A DNA stretch of 64,000 nt from Mactromeris polynyma (lineage: Eukaryota; Mollusca; Bivalvia; Venerida; Mactridae): NCBI GenBank assembly GCA_032209605.1, contig JASFXZ010000037.1, forward strand, positions 2,170,001 through 2,234,000. The letters run 5' to 3'. Below, piece by piece: positions 34,613 to 47,073 of the stretch (the stretch's first letter is position 1; each line of letters starts with the position of its first letter). The notes under the pieces were generated by a model. It was given only the letters and a program-made list of their open reading frames with translations, had not been told where the DNA came from and did not search any database. Made by a program: the position numbers and the translations under genes.

Positions 34613-34652
34613 AACTCCATTCGTATAAGTATCGGACTCCGGGTTTAGAAAA

Positions 34653-35562
34653 ATGGCAGCGTCCTTGAGACAAGCAGGGTCACCTACAGTACGATCCACG
34701 AGGATAGAGCCTACGAGCTCCCCACTATATACTACACAAGTAACGGATGCTGTACAAGTAAAGGACTACATACTGAACGTTGATAAAGCGCCAAAAAGTT
34801 GCAGGCAACAAAACGTACTCCCAAGTTGGAGTTTGCATACAAAGGAGGCGGTGTGATCATAACGGCCGATGCAGTGAGTTTTGAACTGTTGAAGGAAGCT
34901 GCAATAGTTTACTACCAAGCACGAGGCATCAGGGTGGACAGGAGTACAGACAAGACCGGTAGAGCAACTGTGCATTATATGATTTAAGTGGCCTCTGAAT
35001 GTACATTGAACATATATACAACGACAAGCAACCTAATGATTAACGGTAAAAATCCAAGTCATTTTCTTGAGACTGACCTGAAAAAAAATCGTGAAATTAT
35101 AAGTTCTGCACAAACAGGTGGTCAGCCCCTGAACATTACACAGCTGAACCAGGAATTGTCAAACCTGTTCGAGGAGTCAAGATTCGTACCTTCGGAACAG
35201 AAAAAGAAAGCAACTTCTGGTCTCAAGCGTTCAAACACAGACAGTCAGTTAGTGATTGGAAAGAGCAAAAATAAAAATGTAAATAATTCTCAGGAACCCC
35301 GGAATACGGAAATTAACCCAATTCAGTGCATAACATGTAAAAGAAACTGTAAGTCGAGAAGTCTTTGGTGCAACAAAGGTATCCACTGGATACACTACCG
35401 ATGCGAGGGATTGTCAAGCGAAGATATATAGAAATTGTTCTATCTGTCATGAACTGCCACATCCAAAATCAGTTGTAACACAAATCATTAGTAATTCCGA
35501 GTGTAAGTGCGACTTCAAATACAAATTCATTTGCTTGTGATATTTTAGAGGAAGAACTTGAA
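34653..35562 (+). pseudogene. LINE ORF1 remnant with PHD-like zinc finger
   Basis: The frame opens at ATG 34653 (MAASLRQAGSP), shifts near 34795, runs LEFAYKGGGVII and YYQARGIRVDRS, and meets an in-frame TAA at 34985-34987. It continues in the same frame with CTLNIYTTTSNLMINGKN. The zinc finger CITCKRNC...LWCNKGIHWIHYRC is followed after another frame change near 35430 by NCSIC, completing a PHD-type Cys/His set. PHD-bearing ORF1 proteins are known from CR1/L2-type LINEs. There are at least three disabling changes. Confidence 0.72.
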
Positions 35563-36099
35563 AAAAGTGTTATCATATAGACACAAAAAAAGTGTGTTAT
35601 CATATAATGAACACAAAATAAGTGTGTTATCATATAAACACAAAATAAGTGTGTTATCATATAAACACAAAATAAGAGTGTTATCATATAAACGCCAAAT
35701 AAGTGTGTTATCAAATAAACACCAAATAAGTGTGTTATCATATAAACACCAAATAAGTGTGTTATCATATAAACGCCAAATAAGTGTGTAATCATATAAA
35801 CACCTAATAAGTGTGTTATCATATGAACACCAAATAAGTGTGTTATCATATGAACACAAAGTAAATGTGTTATCATATGAACACCAAATAAGTGTGTTAT
35901 CATATGAACACCAAATAAGTGTGCTATCATATGAACACAAAGTAAATGAGTTATCATATGAACACAAAGTAAATGTGTTATTATATGAACACCAAATAAA
36001 TGTGTTATCATATGAACACCAAATAAGTGTGCTATCATATGAACACGAAATAAATGTGTTATCATATAAACACCAAATAAGTGTGTTATCAAATAAACA
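35563..36099. repeat. 27-bp minisatellite, about 20 copies
   Basis: The unit is AGTGTGTTATCATATAAACA followed by CAAAATA, with CCAAATA, CGCCAAATA and ATGAACA variants. The first unit overlaps the end of the LINE ORF1 remnant (GAAAAAAGTGTTATCATATA). The 27-base period leaves both strands open, giving spurious frames of 77-207 codons. Confidence 0.93.
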
Positions 36100-36861
36100 A
36101 AGATAACATTTCATTTAGACAACTGAGTAGATTTCCGAAGAATCACAATTAAGACCCTTTGAGATGGTTGTGGAAAGTACCACCATATTTTGCTACATAC
36201 TTGTGTACAATAGGACAAATTCATAAGCATTATCTGTAATCAGCAATAAACACTACACTATTTATACAGCATATCAAATGAAATATAAGGACAACTGAAA
36301 GTCAAAACCATGCAACAACCACTTATCACACGAACTTTGTAGTTTCCACTAAAATGTTCGTGTTAGTTGTATCACCATAATCTGCCATTTAAATGTGCAT
36401 ATCATATTTACTTTATTGTTGGTACAATGACAGAGATTTACCAATATCCATTTTGGATCTGGAGTGACCAGCAATCGTAACATCTCGGCATTTATTTCCG
36501 TTGCACAACAAATCTTAACCTTCAAATTGCGCCAACCACACATCTTTTTTCAAGATATTTCTTGTTTCGTAAGTTCTGTACAAACGGTGCGAACTTGAGT
36601 AATAATTTAATGAAATGAAAATTAATTATCGTTATATGTAAGTGTTTGCATTGTAATGAAGCCTAAACTAAAATAACTTCGACATTTGGTCATTCTTTCG
36701 AACGCTTTGTTGCAAATTGTTTGATTTCAACAGATCGCTGGAGAATAAAATGAGTTAAATAATTAAGTATGTATATAATCCTGTGGAATCCCTTGAAAAC
36801 TGCGAAAGACCGATTGCGACATTCACAATGAATATTGAATTCGTGAAGTTGAAATCGTGAA
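36100..36861. other. Stretch with a partial DR-B repeat
   Basis: No gene recognised. It contains the 3' portion of the DR-B dispersed repeat at 36433-36565, listed separately. Confidence 0.4.
36433..36565 (+). repeat. Dispersed repeat family DR-B, copy 2 (3' part only)
   Basis: It matches the last 120 or so bases of the copies at 10556-10872 and 54990-55310: ATCCATTTTGGATCTGGAGT, GACCAGCAATCGTAACATCT, TTGCACAACAAATCTTAACC and CAAGATATTTCTTGT. The 5' two-thirds are missing. Confidence 0.75.
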
Positions 36862-39800
36862 CAACTTTCAGGGATTTAAATCGATTTAACAGCTAGCCAG
36901 TCTCACACTTAACCTCTATATGGTCATTGATTCCCAACATTTACACATAGATCACACTTAACCTCTATATGGTCATTGATTCCCAACATTTACACATAGA
37001 TCACACTTAACCTCTATATGGTCATTGATTCCCAACATTTACACATAGATCACACTTAACCTCTATGTGGTCATTGATTCCCAACATTTACACATAGATC
37101 ACACTTAACCTCTATGTGGTCATTGATTCCCAACATTTACACATAGATCACACTTAACCTCTATGTGGTCATTGATTCCCAACATTTACACATAGATCAC
37201 ACTTAACCTCTATATGGTCATTGGTTCCCAACATTTACACATAGATCACACTTAACCTCTATGGGGTCATTGATTCCCAACATTTACACATATATCACAC
37301 TTAACCTCTATGTGGTCATTGATTCCCAACATATACACATAGATCACACTTAACCTCTATATGGTCATTGATTCCCAACATATACACATATATCACACTT
37401 AACCTCTATATGGTCATTGATTCCCAACATTACACATATATCACACTTAACCTCTATATGGTCATTGATTCCCAACATTTACACATAGATCACACTTAAC
37501 CTCTATGTGGTCATTGATTCCCAACATATACACATAGATCACACTTAACCTCTATATGGTCATTGATTCCCAACATTTACACATATATCACACTTAACCT
37601 CTATATGGTCATTGATTCCCAACATTTACACATAGATCACACTTAACCTCTATGTGGTCATTGGTTCCCAACATTTACACATAGATCACACTTAACCTCT
37701 ATGTGGTCATTGATTCCCAACATTTACACATATATCACACTTAACCTCTATATGGTCATTGATTCCCAACATTTACACATAGATCACACTTAACCTCTAT
37801 ATGGTCATTGATTCCCAACATTTACACATATATCACACTTAACCTCTATGTGGTCATTGATTCCCAACATATACACATAGATCACACTTAACCTCTATAT
37901 GGTCATTGGTTCCCAACATTTACACATAGATCACACTTAACCTCTATGTGGTCATTGATTCCCAACATATACACATAGATCACACTTAACCTCTATATGG
38001 TCATTGGTTCCCAACATTTACACATAGATCACACTTAACCTCTATGTGGTCATTGATTCCCAACATTTACACATATATCACACTTAACCTCTATGTGGTC
38101 ATTGATTCCCAACATATACACATAGATCACACTTAACCTCTATATGGTCATTGATTCCCAACATTTACACATAGATCACACTTAACCTCTATATGGTCAT
38201 TGATTCCCAACATTTACACATATATCACACTTAACCTCTATATGGTCATTGATTCCCAACATTTACACATAGATCACACTTAACCTCTATGTGGTCATTG
38301 GTTCCCAACATTTACACATATATCACACTTAACCTCTATATGGTCATTGGTTCCCAACATTTACACATAGATCACACTTAACCTCTATGTGGTCATTGAT
38401 TCCCAACATTTACACATATATCACACTTAACCTCTATATGGTCATTGATTCCCAACATATACACATATATCACACTTAACCTCTATATGGTCATTGATTC
38501 CCAACATTTACATATAGATCACACTTAACCTCTATATGGTCATTGATTCCCAACATATACACATATATCACACTTAACCTCTATGTGGTCATTGATTCCC
38601 AACATTTACACATATATCACACTTAACCTCTATATGGTCATTGATTCCCAACATATACACATATATCACACTTAACCTCTATGTGGTCATTGATTCCCAA
38701 CATTTACACATATATCACACTTAACCTCTATATGGTCATTGATTCCCAACATATACACATATATCACACTTAACCTCTATATGGTCATTGATTTCCAACA
38801 TTTACATATAGATCACACTTAACCTCTATATGGTCATTGATTCCCAACATATACACATATATCACACTTAACCTCTATGTGGTCATTGATTCCCAACATT
38901 TACACATATATCACACTTAACCTCTATATGGTCATTGATTCCCAACATATACACATATATCACACTTAACCTCTATATGGTCATTGATTCCCAACATTTA
39001 CATATAGATCACACTTAACCTCTATGTGGTCATTGATTCCCAACATTTACACATAGATCACACTTAACCTCTATGTGGTCATTGATTCCCAACATATACA
39101 CATATATCACACTTAACCTCTATGTGGTCATTGATTCCCAACATTTACACATAGATCACACTTAACCTCTATGTTGTCATTGATTCCCAACATATACACA
39201 TAGATCACACTTAACCTCTATATGGTCATTGATTCCCAACATTTACACATAGATCACACTTAACCTCTATATGGTCATTGATTCCCAACATTTACACATA
39301 TATCACACTTAACCTCTATATGGTCATTGATTCCCAACATTTACACATAGATCACACTTAACCTCTATGTGGTCATTGGTTCCCAACATTTACACATAGA
39401 TCACACTTAACCTCTATGTGGTCATTGATTCCCAACATTTACACATATATCACACTTAACCTCTATATGGTCATTGATTCCCAACATATACACATATATC
39501 ACACTTAACCTCTATGTGGTCATTGATTCCCAACATTTACACATATATCACACTTAACCTCTATATGGTCATTGATTCCCAACATATACACATATATCAC
39601 ACTTAACCTCTATATGGTCATTGATTCCCAACATTTACATATAGATCACACTTAACCTCTATATGGTCATTGATTCCCAACATTTACACATAGATCACAC
39701 TTGACCTCTATGTGGTCATTGATTCCCAACATTTACACATAGATCACACTTAACCTCTATGTGGTCATTGATTCCCAACATTTACACATAGATCACCCTT

Positions 39801-40260
39801 AACCTCTATGTGGTCATTGATTTCCAACATTTACAGATAGATCACCCTTAACCTCTATGTGGTCATTGATTCCCAACATTTACACATATATCACACTTAA
39901 CCTCTATGTGGTCATTGATTCCCAACATATACACATAGATCACACTTAACCTCTATATGGTCATTGATTCCCAACATTTACACATAGATCACACTTAACC
40001 TCTATGTGGTCATTGATTCCCAACATTACACATATATCACACTTAACCTCTATGTGGTCATTGATTCCCAACATTTACACATATATCACACTTAACCTCT
40101 ATGTGGTCATTGATTCCCAACATTTACACATATATCACACTTAACCTCTATGTGGTCATTGATTCCCAACATATACACATAGACTGACTAAGTAGGCAGT
40201 AAATAATCATAAAAAGCAAGTCTCCATTATATATACAATAACATATACTTTGTATTTAAT
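36862..40260 (+). mobile_element. Dispersed element DR-A copy whose interior is a 49-bp array
   Basis: The left flank ATTTAAATCGATTTAACAGC plus TAGCC and the right flank TGACTAAGTAGGCAGTAAAT plus AATCAT match adjoining sequence in the unexpanded copy at 51000-51160 (read on the minus strand). There the same flanks enclose only one unit-like segment. The 49-bp array therefore sits inside an element of family DR-A. Confidence 0.75.
36903..40192. repeat. 49-bp minisatellite, about 67 copies
   Basis: The unit is ATCACACTTAACCTCTATAT followed by GGTCATTGATTCCCAACATT and TACACATAG. Most variation is binary: TATATGG or TATGTGG, CATTTAC or CATATAC, and ATAG or ATAT before ATCAC. A rarer ACATATAG variant marks larger duplication blocks. 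It is the longest homogeneous array after the 86-bp one. Confidence 0.96.
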
Positions 40261-40953
40261 CAAGTAAGAATAAACAAGCAGCCTTATACGGAACTTGCTC
40301 TCAGTAACTGAACGTCTGTACTTTGTAGAGGGAGACAACTTTGCAGAAGATTGGTCTGGAATGTAAACATGGGTTATGTTAAATAACAGGACAAGCCCGT
40401 TAGAACATGGTCGCGTCTGATCATAAGCATAGACGGTCCTGTTAAGTAACGGAAGCAAAAACTAATAAGACTATTAGCACAAGCCAGTCATCGTTCATAT
40501 TGGTTCTAATAGGGAAGTTTGGAGTTGCTTGCAGTAGATAAAGTAACGGTTGGATATCCGAGATTACTTGTTAGGTCGTCTGTAAAATGTTTGCAGTGTC
40601 AGATCAAATGTAACAAACTTTATACTCGTGTTATGTAATGGTGAATCAGCCAACATATATTTGAATACTTGTATAATCAGATGTTAAACTCGGATACTTC
40701 ATACACTGTTCATGTAACACTTTGTTCTTTTCAAATTGTACCTGCTTAAAGATAGGTTGCCACTTTAATATGAGGCATACTTTTTACTGGAAACACATAT
40801 ATTGTCATTTCATACATGCCCGTGACCAAAGTTAGAATTGATCTGTGCATTTTAAGAATGCCGATATGGACGGATATGGACGGACAGTACTCACGATGCT
40901 TAGGACCAGTTGAGAATGAACTATTTTGATAATTGACGCATATACATGTACTG
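40261..40953. other. Unannotated stretch between arrays
   Basis: No gene or repeat family recognised. The 83- and 70-codon minus-strand frames at 40207-40458 and 40746-40958 overlap repeat edges and lack support. Confidence 0.4.
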
Positions 40954-42017
40954 CACAACCTCTACAAATTAGCTGTCTCTTGAGTCACAACCTCTCCAAA
41001 TTAGCTGTCTCTTGAGTCACAACCTCTCCAAATTAGCTGTCTCTTGAGTCACAACCTCTCCAAATTAGCTGTCTCTTGAGTCACAACCTCTCCAAATTAG
41101 CTGTCTCTTGAGTCACAACCTCTCCAAATTAGCTGTCTCTTGAGTCACAATCTCTCCAAATTAGCTGTCTCTTGAGTCACAACCTCTCCACATTAGCTGT
41201 CTCTTGAGCCACAACCTCTCCACATTAGCTGTCTCTTGAGCCACAACCTCTCCACATTAGCTGTCTCTTGAGTCACAATCTCTCCAAATTAGCTGTCTCT
41301 TGAGCCACAACCTCTCCAAATTAGCTGTCTCTTGAGTCACAACCTCTCCAAATTAGCTGTCTCTTGAGTCACAACCTCTCCACATTAGCTGTCTCTTGAG
41401 TCACAACCTCTCCACATTAGCTGTCTCTTGATTCACAACCTCTCCAAATTAGCTGTCTCTTGAGTCACAACCTCTCCAAATTAGCTGTCTCTTGAGTCAC
41501 AACCTCTCCAAATTAGCTGTCTCTTGAGCCACAACCTCTCCACATTAGCTGTCTCTTGAGTCACAACCTCTCCAAATTAGCTGTCTCTTGAGTCACAACC
41601 TCTCCAAATTAGCTGTCTCTTGAGTCACAACCTCTCCACATTAGCTGTCTCTTGAGTCACAACCTCTCCACATTAGCTGTCTCTTGATTCACAACCTCTC
41701 CAAATTAGCTGTCTCTTGAGTCACAACCTCTCCACATTAGCTGTCTCTTGAGCCACAACCTCTCCAAATTAGCTGTCTCTTGAGCCACAACCTCTCCACA
41801 TTAGCTGTCTCTTGAGTCACAATCTCTCCAAATTAGCTGTCTCTTGAGCCACAACCTCTCCAAATTAGCTGTCTCTTGAGTCACAACCTCTCCAAATTAG
41901 CTGTCTCTTGAGTCACAACCTCTCCACATTAGCTGTCTCTTGAGTCACAACCTCTCCAAATTAGCTGTCTCTTGAGTCACAACCTCTCCACATTAGCTGT
42001 CTCTTGAGTCACAACCT
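40954..42017. repeat. 32-bp minisatellite, about 33 copies
   Basis: The unit is ACAACCTCTCCAAATTAGCT followed by GTCTCTTGAGTC. Variants are CCACATT for CCAAATT, GAGCC for GAGTC, AATCTC for AACCTC and a rare GATTC. Runs of the same variants recur (for example 41200-41400 and 41740-41940). It is unrelated in sequence to the other 32-bp array at 12541. Confidence 0.95.
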
Positions 42018-43876
42018 TTCTTTAAAACAATACCTACGTTTCATGAAGTAAGACTATCGGAACATGTTAACGTCCCTAGAGCAACCGCTCTGCAACAGGC
42101 AAATTGTGTGTCTCCCAAAGGTCGTTGCTCCGGAGAAGTAGCTATGTACATGAACAGTAATTACTTTGAAAAATAGTGATGTTGTCAAACTAAGCATTAG
42201 CAGTAACAATTTTAATTTGTCACGGATAATAACACAATCTAAGATTATTTTATTACGATGTCATCATGACAACATATAATGACGCATACAGTTTACCACA
42301 TCAAGCGAATACTCGTAAAACGCTTATGGCTTTAATACATTCATAAAAAGGTACATCGTTATGAATTTATGGTACTGTGTTAAATTTTATTTGAAACAGT
42401 TTAGTGGTTTCACCGTTTTACGCCTGGGGATTTAGTCCAAGGCCATAGTATTTATGATGCATTTAAGATGCTGTGAATTTGACCTCTTTTCCCTAAGTGC
42501 AAAGTACGACAGTTAACTACTCGGGGAGTTAGTGCAGCACATGCAACTTTACATTGCATAATAAAAACGCTGAAAATTGTTAAAATACACGTAACAAGCA
42601 TACTGAGTCAATACATTAGTATTTAAGAATTTCTAATCCTTTATAAAACATTGGTTTATACATGTGCATAATTTTCATACCGATACAATGAAATTCATGC
42701 GCTGTTGTTACTACGATTTCATTCATGAAAATAGCTCGCCGTTTAATGCGCAGTGGACGCTACGATGGAACAGCCGCTCGCATGCAAGATAATCTGTCTG
42801 AAAGGGGTTACAAATGGGTCTTAAAACGTCGCGACTCACGCTGTCGATCGCCATCGGAGTCAAATCGCGCATTTGTGACCAAAGTTGCGATAAAATTGCG
42901 ACGAATTCGGCGATTTTCTTTGGTTTTACGCCGTTTCCTAACAGTATGTCAATCATTTACGGCGGTCAGTTGACTTAACCGGTGTTCCTGCATTACCAAC
43001 TAGTACCAACCTGATTTAGCATAAGCAATTGACAACTTCGCCTACAAGACACATAAGTGGTAGACCAGTGACTTCGAGTGTGTTATCTTTGAAATCGACG
43101 CTGAGAGCAAACGTATAATCCTGTGTTTCAATCTATGACCTCTAGCTTGGCGGTCGAGAGCAATACCAATGAGTTTACCGGGAAAGGTTGGCACAAATTG
43201 TATTCATCAATGATGCTACCTTTGTGACAATCGTGATTGTCGCATATTACAGATATTGAATGTACCATTGCCAGTTTTAGTGGCATGGTTAAAGACGTAT
43301 CTGTCCCATCTGAACCTCAACTGTTTAAAGGCCTCATCAAGTAGTGTTGTTACATAGGCGAAAACATCCTTAATAAGAACCATCGTCATGTATAACCAAT
43401 CAAAACAATCTTGTTACTAACAGGTACAACTTGTAAAAACCCGCTTGATTTATGATATTTTATGATAATAAATACTTTTTTCCGACAAATAAAGAGGAAT
43501 ACATTATCAGAGTATTTTTATGTATATTTAATGATGTTTTAACTATTTAAAGTTTGTTTATAGGGTAACCAAAGGAATAAAAACTCAGCATAACATAATC
43601 TAAACGTGTTTTTACATTATATCGTGTTTCGCTGTACAGATATTGGTTAAAATCTTTAAAACACAATAAGTAATTGTTAATGGTGTGCTTTGTGCAACGT
43701 TTCTAGGGTGGACAACAAGATTAGCTTTGACCGGTGCGTCACAAAGGTTCTATCTAGCACGTGCTCGTGCTGCTACCTTTTGTTTCCTGTATTTCTCCAG
43801 AGCGTACTTTTGTTCATGTTCCTCTAAAAACATGATCGATATTACCGTAGTACAAATTTACTATCAATTTAACCAT
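42018..43876. other. Stretch with a GC-richer island of unknown nature
   Basis: At 42720-42980 the sequence is visibly richer in CG dinucleotides (TCGCGACTCACGCTGTCGAT). Both strands have open frames of about 80 codons there, neither recognisable. It may be a decayed transposon. The rest shows no gene. Confidence 0.35.
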
Positions 43877-44881
43877 TCAAGTTCTTGTATTCTAGTGTTT
43901 ACTACATGCTGTTGTTTGTGTAGTCTCTTGTCGTGTGTCAGTAATACTGTGTTGTCCAGTATGCCATTATACAAGTTCTTGTATTCTAGTGTTTACTACA
44001 CGCTGTTGTTTATGTAGTCTCTTGTCGTGTGTCAGTAATACTGTGTTGTCCAGTATGCCATTATACAAGTTCTTGTATTCTAGTGTTTACTACATGCTGT
44101 TGTTTGTGTAGTCTCTTGTCGTGTGTCAGCAATACCGTGTTGTCCAGTATGCCATTATACAAGTTCTTGTATTCTAGTGTTTACTGCATGCTGTTGTTTG
44201 TGTAGTCTCTTGTCGTGTGTCAGCAATACCGTGTTGTCCAGTATGCCATTATACAAGTTCTTGTATTCTAGTGTTTACTGCATGCTGTTGTTTGTGTAGT
44301 CTCTTGTCGTGTGTCAGCAATACCGTGTTGTCCAGTATGCCATTATACAAGTTCTTGTATTCTAGTGTTTACTGCATGCTGTTGTTTGTGTAGTCTCTTG
44401 TCGTGTGTCAGCAATACCGTGTTGTCCAGTATGCCATTATACAAGTCCTTGTATTCTAGTGTTTACTACATGATGTTGTTTGTGTAGTCTCTTGTCGTGT
44501 GTCAGCAATACTGTGTTGTCCAGTATGCCATTATACAAGTTCTTGTATTCTAGTGTTTACTACATGCTGTTGTTTGTGTAGTCTCTTGTCGTGTGTCAGC
44601 AATACTGTGTTGTCCAGTATGCCATTATACAAGTCCTTGTATTCTAGTGTTTACTGCATGCTGTTGTTTGTGTAGTCTCTTGTCGTGTGTCAGCAATACT
44701 GTGTTGTCCAGTATGCCATTATACAAGTCCTTGTATTCTAGTGTTTACTGCATGCTGTTGTTTGTGTAGTCTCTTGTCGTGTGTCAGCAATACCGTGTTG
44801 TCCAGTATGCCATTATACAAGTCCTTGTATTCTAGTGTTTACTACATGATGTTGTTTGTGTAGTCTCTTGTCGTGTGTCAG
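43877..44881. repeat. 94-bp tandem repeat, about 10.7 copies
   Basis: The unit runs GTCAGCAATACCGTGTTGTC, CAGTATGCCATTATACAAGT, TCTTGTATTCTAGTGTTTAC, TGCATGCTGTTGTTTGTGTA, GTCTCTTGTCGTGT. Variation is light (ACTGTG/ACCGTG, TTCTTG/TCCTTG, TACATG/TGCATG). Confidence 0.95.
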
Positions 44882-45469
44882 TTTGTATTCGTACAAGCTC
44901 AGTAAGTGGCTGGGTGCAACAAGTGCTCCTATAAGTGTTTACGTCACATTATTGTATAATTGTATAATATATATGTATAATATACTTCATGGGTAATCAT
45001 GTTGTTAAGTACTAAGTTATTACTAGTTCATGTATGAAATACATTTGATCACTTTTATTGATTTTTTTTGCGATTGAAGTATAGTCGTTTGGAAAAAGTC
45101 AACATTATATAGGCGTCAACAATTTGTTCAGACCGATTAAATGGTGCAGTCGTTGATAAGTCAGAAAGTAAGTAAACAAGTAAATAATTTTTTATTATAG
45201 TGGCTTATAAATACACATCTAAATATAAACATAAATACAAAAAACATACAAACATATTAACAACTGGTTACTTATATTACTTGCTACAACATGCATTACG
45301 TGTTCTTGTACTTTGCTGTATAGATCGATATTCAAGGTTGTTGTTTGTTACTGCTTGTAAATAAACAAATGTTAGGAAGTATACATACATAAATATTTTT
45401 GGTATGGAGTACTGAACGACCTATTATCTCCAGATAAATACACTTACAACGAATTGCATCATTGTGTAG

Positions 45470-45725
45470 TTTTGAAAGAGAAGGAATAAATTGCTACAAG
45501 GAACGCCACAAACATAAGACAGAGCCTCCCCACACAGACCTCCGGGAAAACAATCCATAAAACATAAGGCACTTGATGAGGTTAAGGGGTACATATGTTA
45601 GCGAACAGAGGCGCAAGAAATGGCATGGCAGACCATAAGGAATAGCTAGGAGAATCAAAGAGGTCAAACATTGAATGGGGGGGGGATTAATGGATGGAAA
45701 ATATCACAGCGCAAACAACGAAGCC
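45470..45725 (+). repeat. Dispersed repeat family DR-A, copy
   Basis: It matches 62308-62560 over TTGAAAGAGAAGGAATAAAT, GGAACGCCACA.ACATAAGAC, GCCTCCCCACACAGACCTCC, GGGAAAACAA, CATAAAACATAAGGCACTT and GGGGGATTAATGGATGGAAA. It has no coding capacity. Confidence 0.75.
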
Positions 45726-46405
45726 AGAGCATTTTATTCGACGAGTTTTTCCGTATTATATAACGTCATAAGTAAACACATTGTCTTTTCATGGTTTAAA
45801 TAACAACCAACCAGGAGTTATTTCGGATAATAAACAAGTTCTTCGATACACCACCCATCAGCACAGGTAGTTATATTTTCTGTTAATGATAGTTTAAGCC
45901 AAGGCACTGAGTAACGATCTTAGAAGAGTCGCTTGTAAATTTGTTTCCTATGACATACATAACAATTTATAGTTGAACAATGTTGAAGAATATATTCATC
46001 ATAATTATTCTTTCGATTTAAAAATCCGGCACACCCTTCGGAACTAATCTTCATATGAATGTACAACAAATAGAAAAATAAATCACGCCGTCAACATTAA
46101 TTCAATCGAATACCTTTCCATTATAATTAATATTGTTTTATTTTAGTGTGCACTAGTCAAGAATGTATACACGAATTTCACAATCAGGTTTGACAAACTA
46201 AATATACAAGCATATTATACTGTATATGCACAAGAGCAACGATTAACGAAAGCTGGAATCATAAATGCTTAAAGAAAATGGTGAAAAGGTACCCATGAAT
46301 AAAATGCCAAAGTATAAAGCCCAATAAAGACCTTAACGTTTGATATCGTGGCCCCTTACTGACAATACAATGGACTGAAACGATTCCATCCATTACATGA
46401 TCTTA
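45726..46405. other. Region downstream of gene B
   Basis: No separate gene seen. A minus-strand AATAAA near 46137-46142, about 265 bases past the gene B stop, is a plausible polyadenylation signal. Confidence 0.4.
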
Positions 46406-47073
46406 TCATATAACAAACGCTTTGTAGGACTTTGATAAAGTATGATCTATTGGAGCGCTTGTTGTTAACGCCGCTTGATCTGAAATTGACTGTCTTTTAG
46501 CAGCATATAACCATTGGGTGGTTGGCGAGGCAACGCTGTGAGATCTCTGTAAATACGGATCAGAATGTGATATGTACAGTTCCGGCTGGACATAATCAGA
46601 CGCATATGTACGGGCACCATACTCCGATCTTATGACCGTATCACGGAGCATTTCCGGACTGTGGTTTTGTATTGCAGATGTTTGTTCAAAGTCTGGTAAA
46701 TTTCTCGAGCGATGATAATTACTGTAGTTTGATCCATATCTGGGTGTTGCGTAACCTGAATTTCCATACTGGTTGAAGCTTTGTGAATGTTGCTTGTACT
46801 TCCCTGTATACACATAATCATCTTCACGAAGACGTTTTGCTGTATTCTGTTGGTCCAAAAACATCACCCTTTTCTGGTCAAAGGTGCTGCCATATTTGTA
46901 CCATTTCCATACAATAATCACAAACATAACTATCGAAATCCACATCATAATTAAGGCAATAACTGCAATAAGCATAGCCCATGGAAACTCAACAGCGCTT
47001 GAAATTCCATTGTCTGCATAATATTCGTCCGCTACTCGACATGCGATAAAAAATGCAATTGTTCCAAGGATGC
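46406..47073 (-). CDS. Gene B exon 3: TM3 end, TM4 and tail
   Basis: The acceptor CTATTTTACAG precedes base 47073. The two leading bases complete a Gly codon with exon 2. It encodes ILGTIAFFIACRVADEYY, FPWAMLIAVIAL, a TM4 ending IIVWKWYKY, and a Tyr/Ser-rich tail. The stop codon is at 46408-46406. Confidence 0.87.

Larger units (their letters stand above)
33850..35562 (+). mobile_element. LINE 5' end: repeated leader units plus broken ORF1
   Basis: The left limit is approximate. About 150 bases of unique leader (with GTCCGCCATCTTG) precede three tandem leader units and then an ORF1 remnant with a PHD-like zinc finger. The element stops where a 27-bp array begins; ORF2 is absent. The layout of repeated promoter-like units upstream of ORF1 parallels monomer promoters of some LINEs. 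Confidence 0.65.

Noticed and set aside
35469..36114. Repeat ORFs MITHLFGVY and YDNTLIWCL types
   Set aside because: They are translations of a 27-bp array.
36903..42017. Possible CRISPR array (regular direct repeats)
   Set aside because: Units are contiguous with no unique spacers, and the genome is eukaryotic. These are minisatellites.
42723..42973. Overlapping 77- and 82-codon frames in a CpG-richer island
   Set aside because: Neither strand shows a recognisable domain or splice sites. It was left as an unannotated island.
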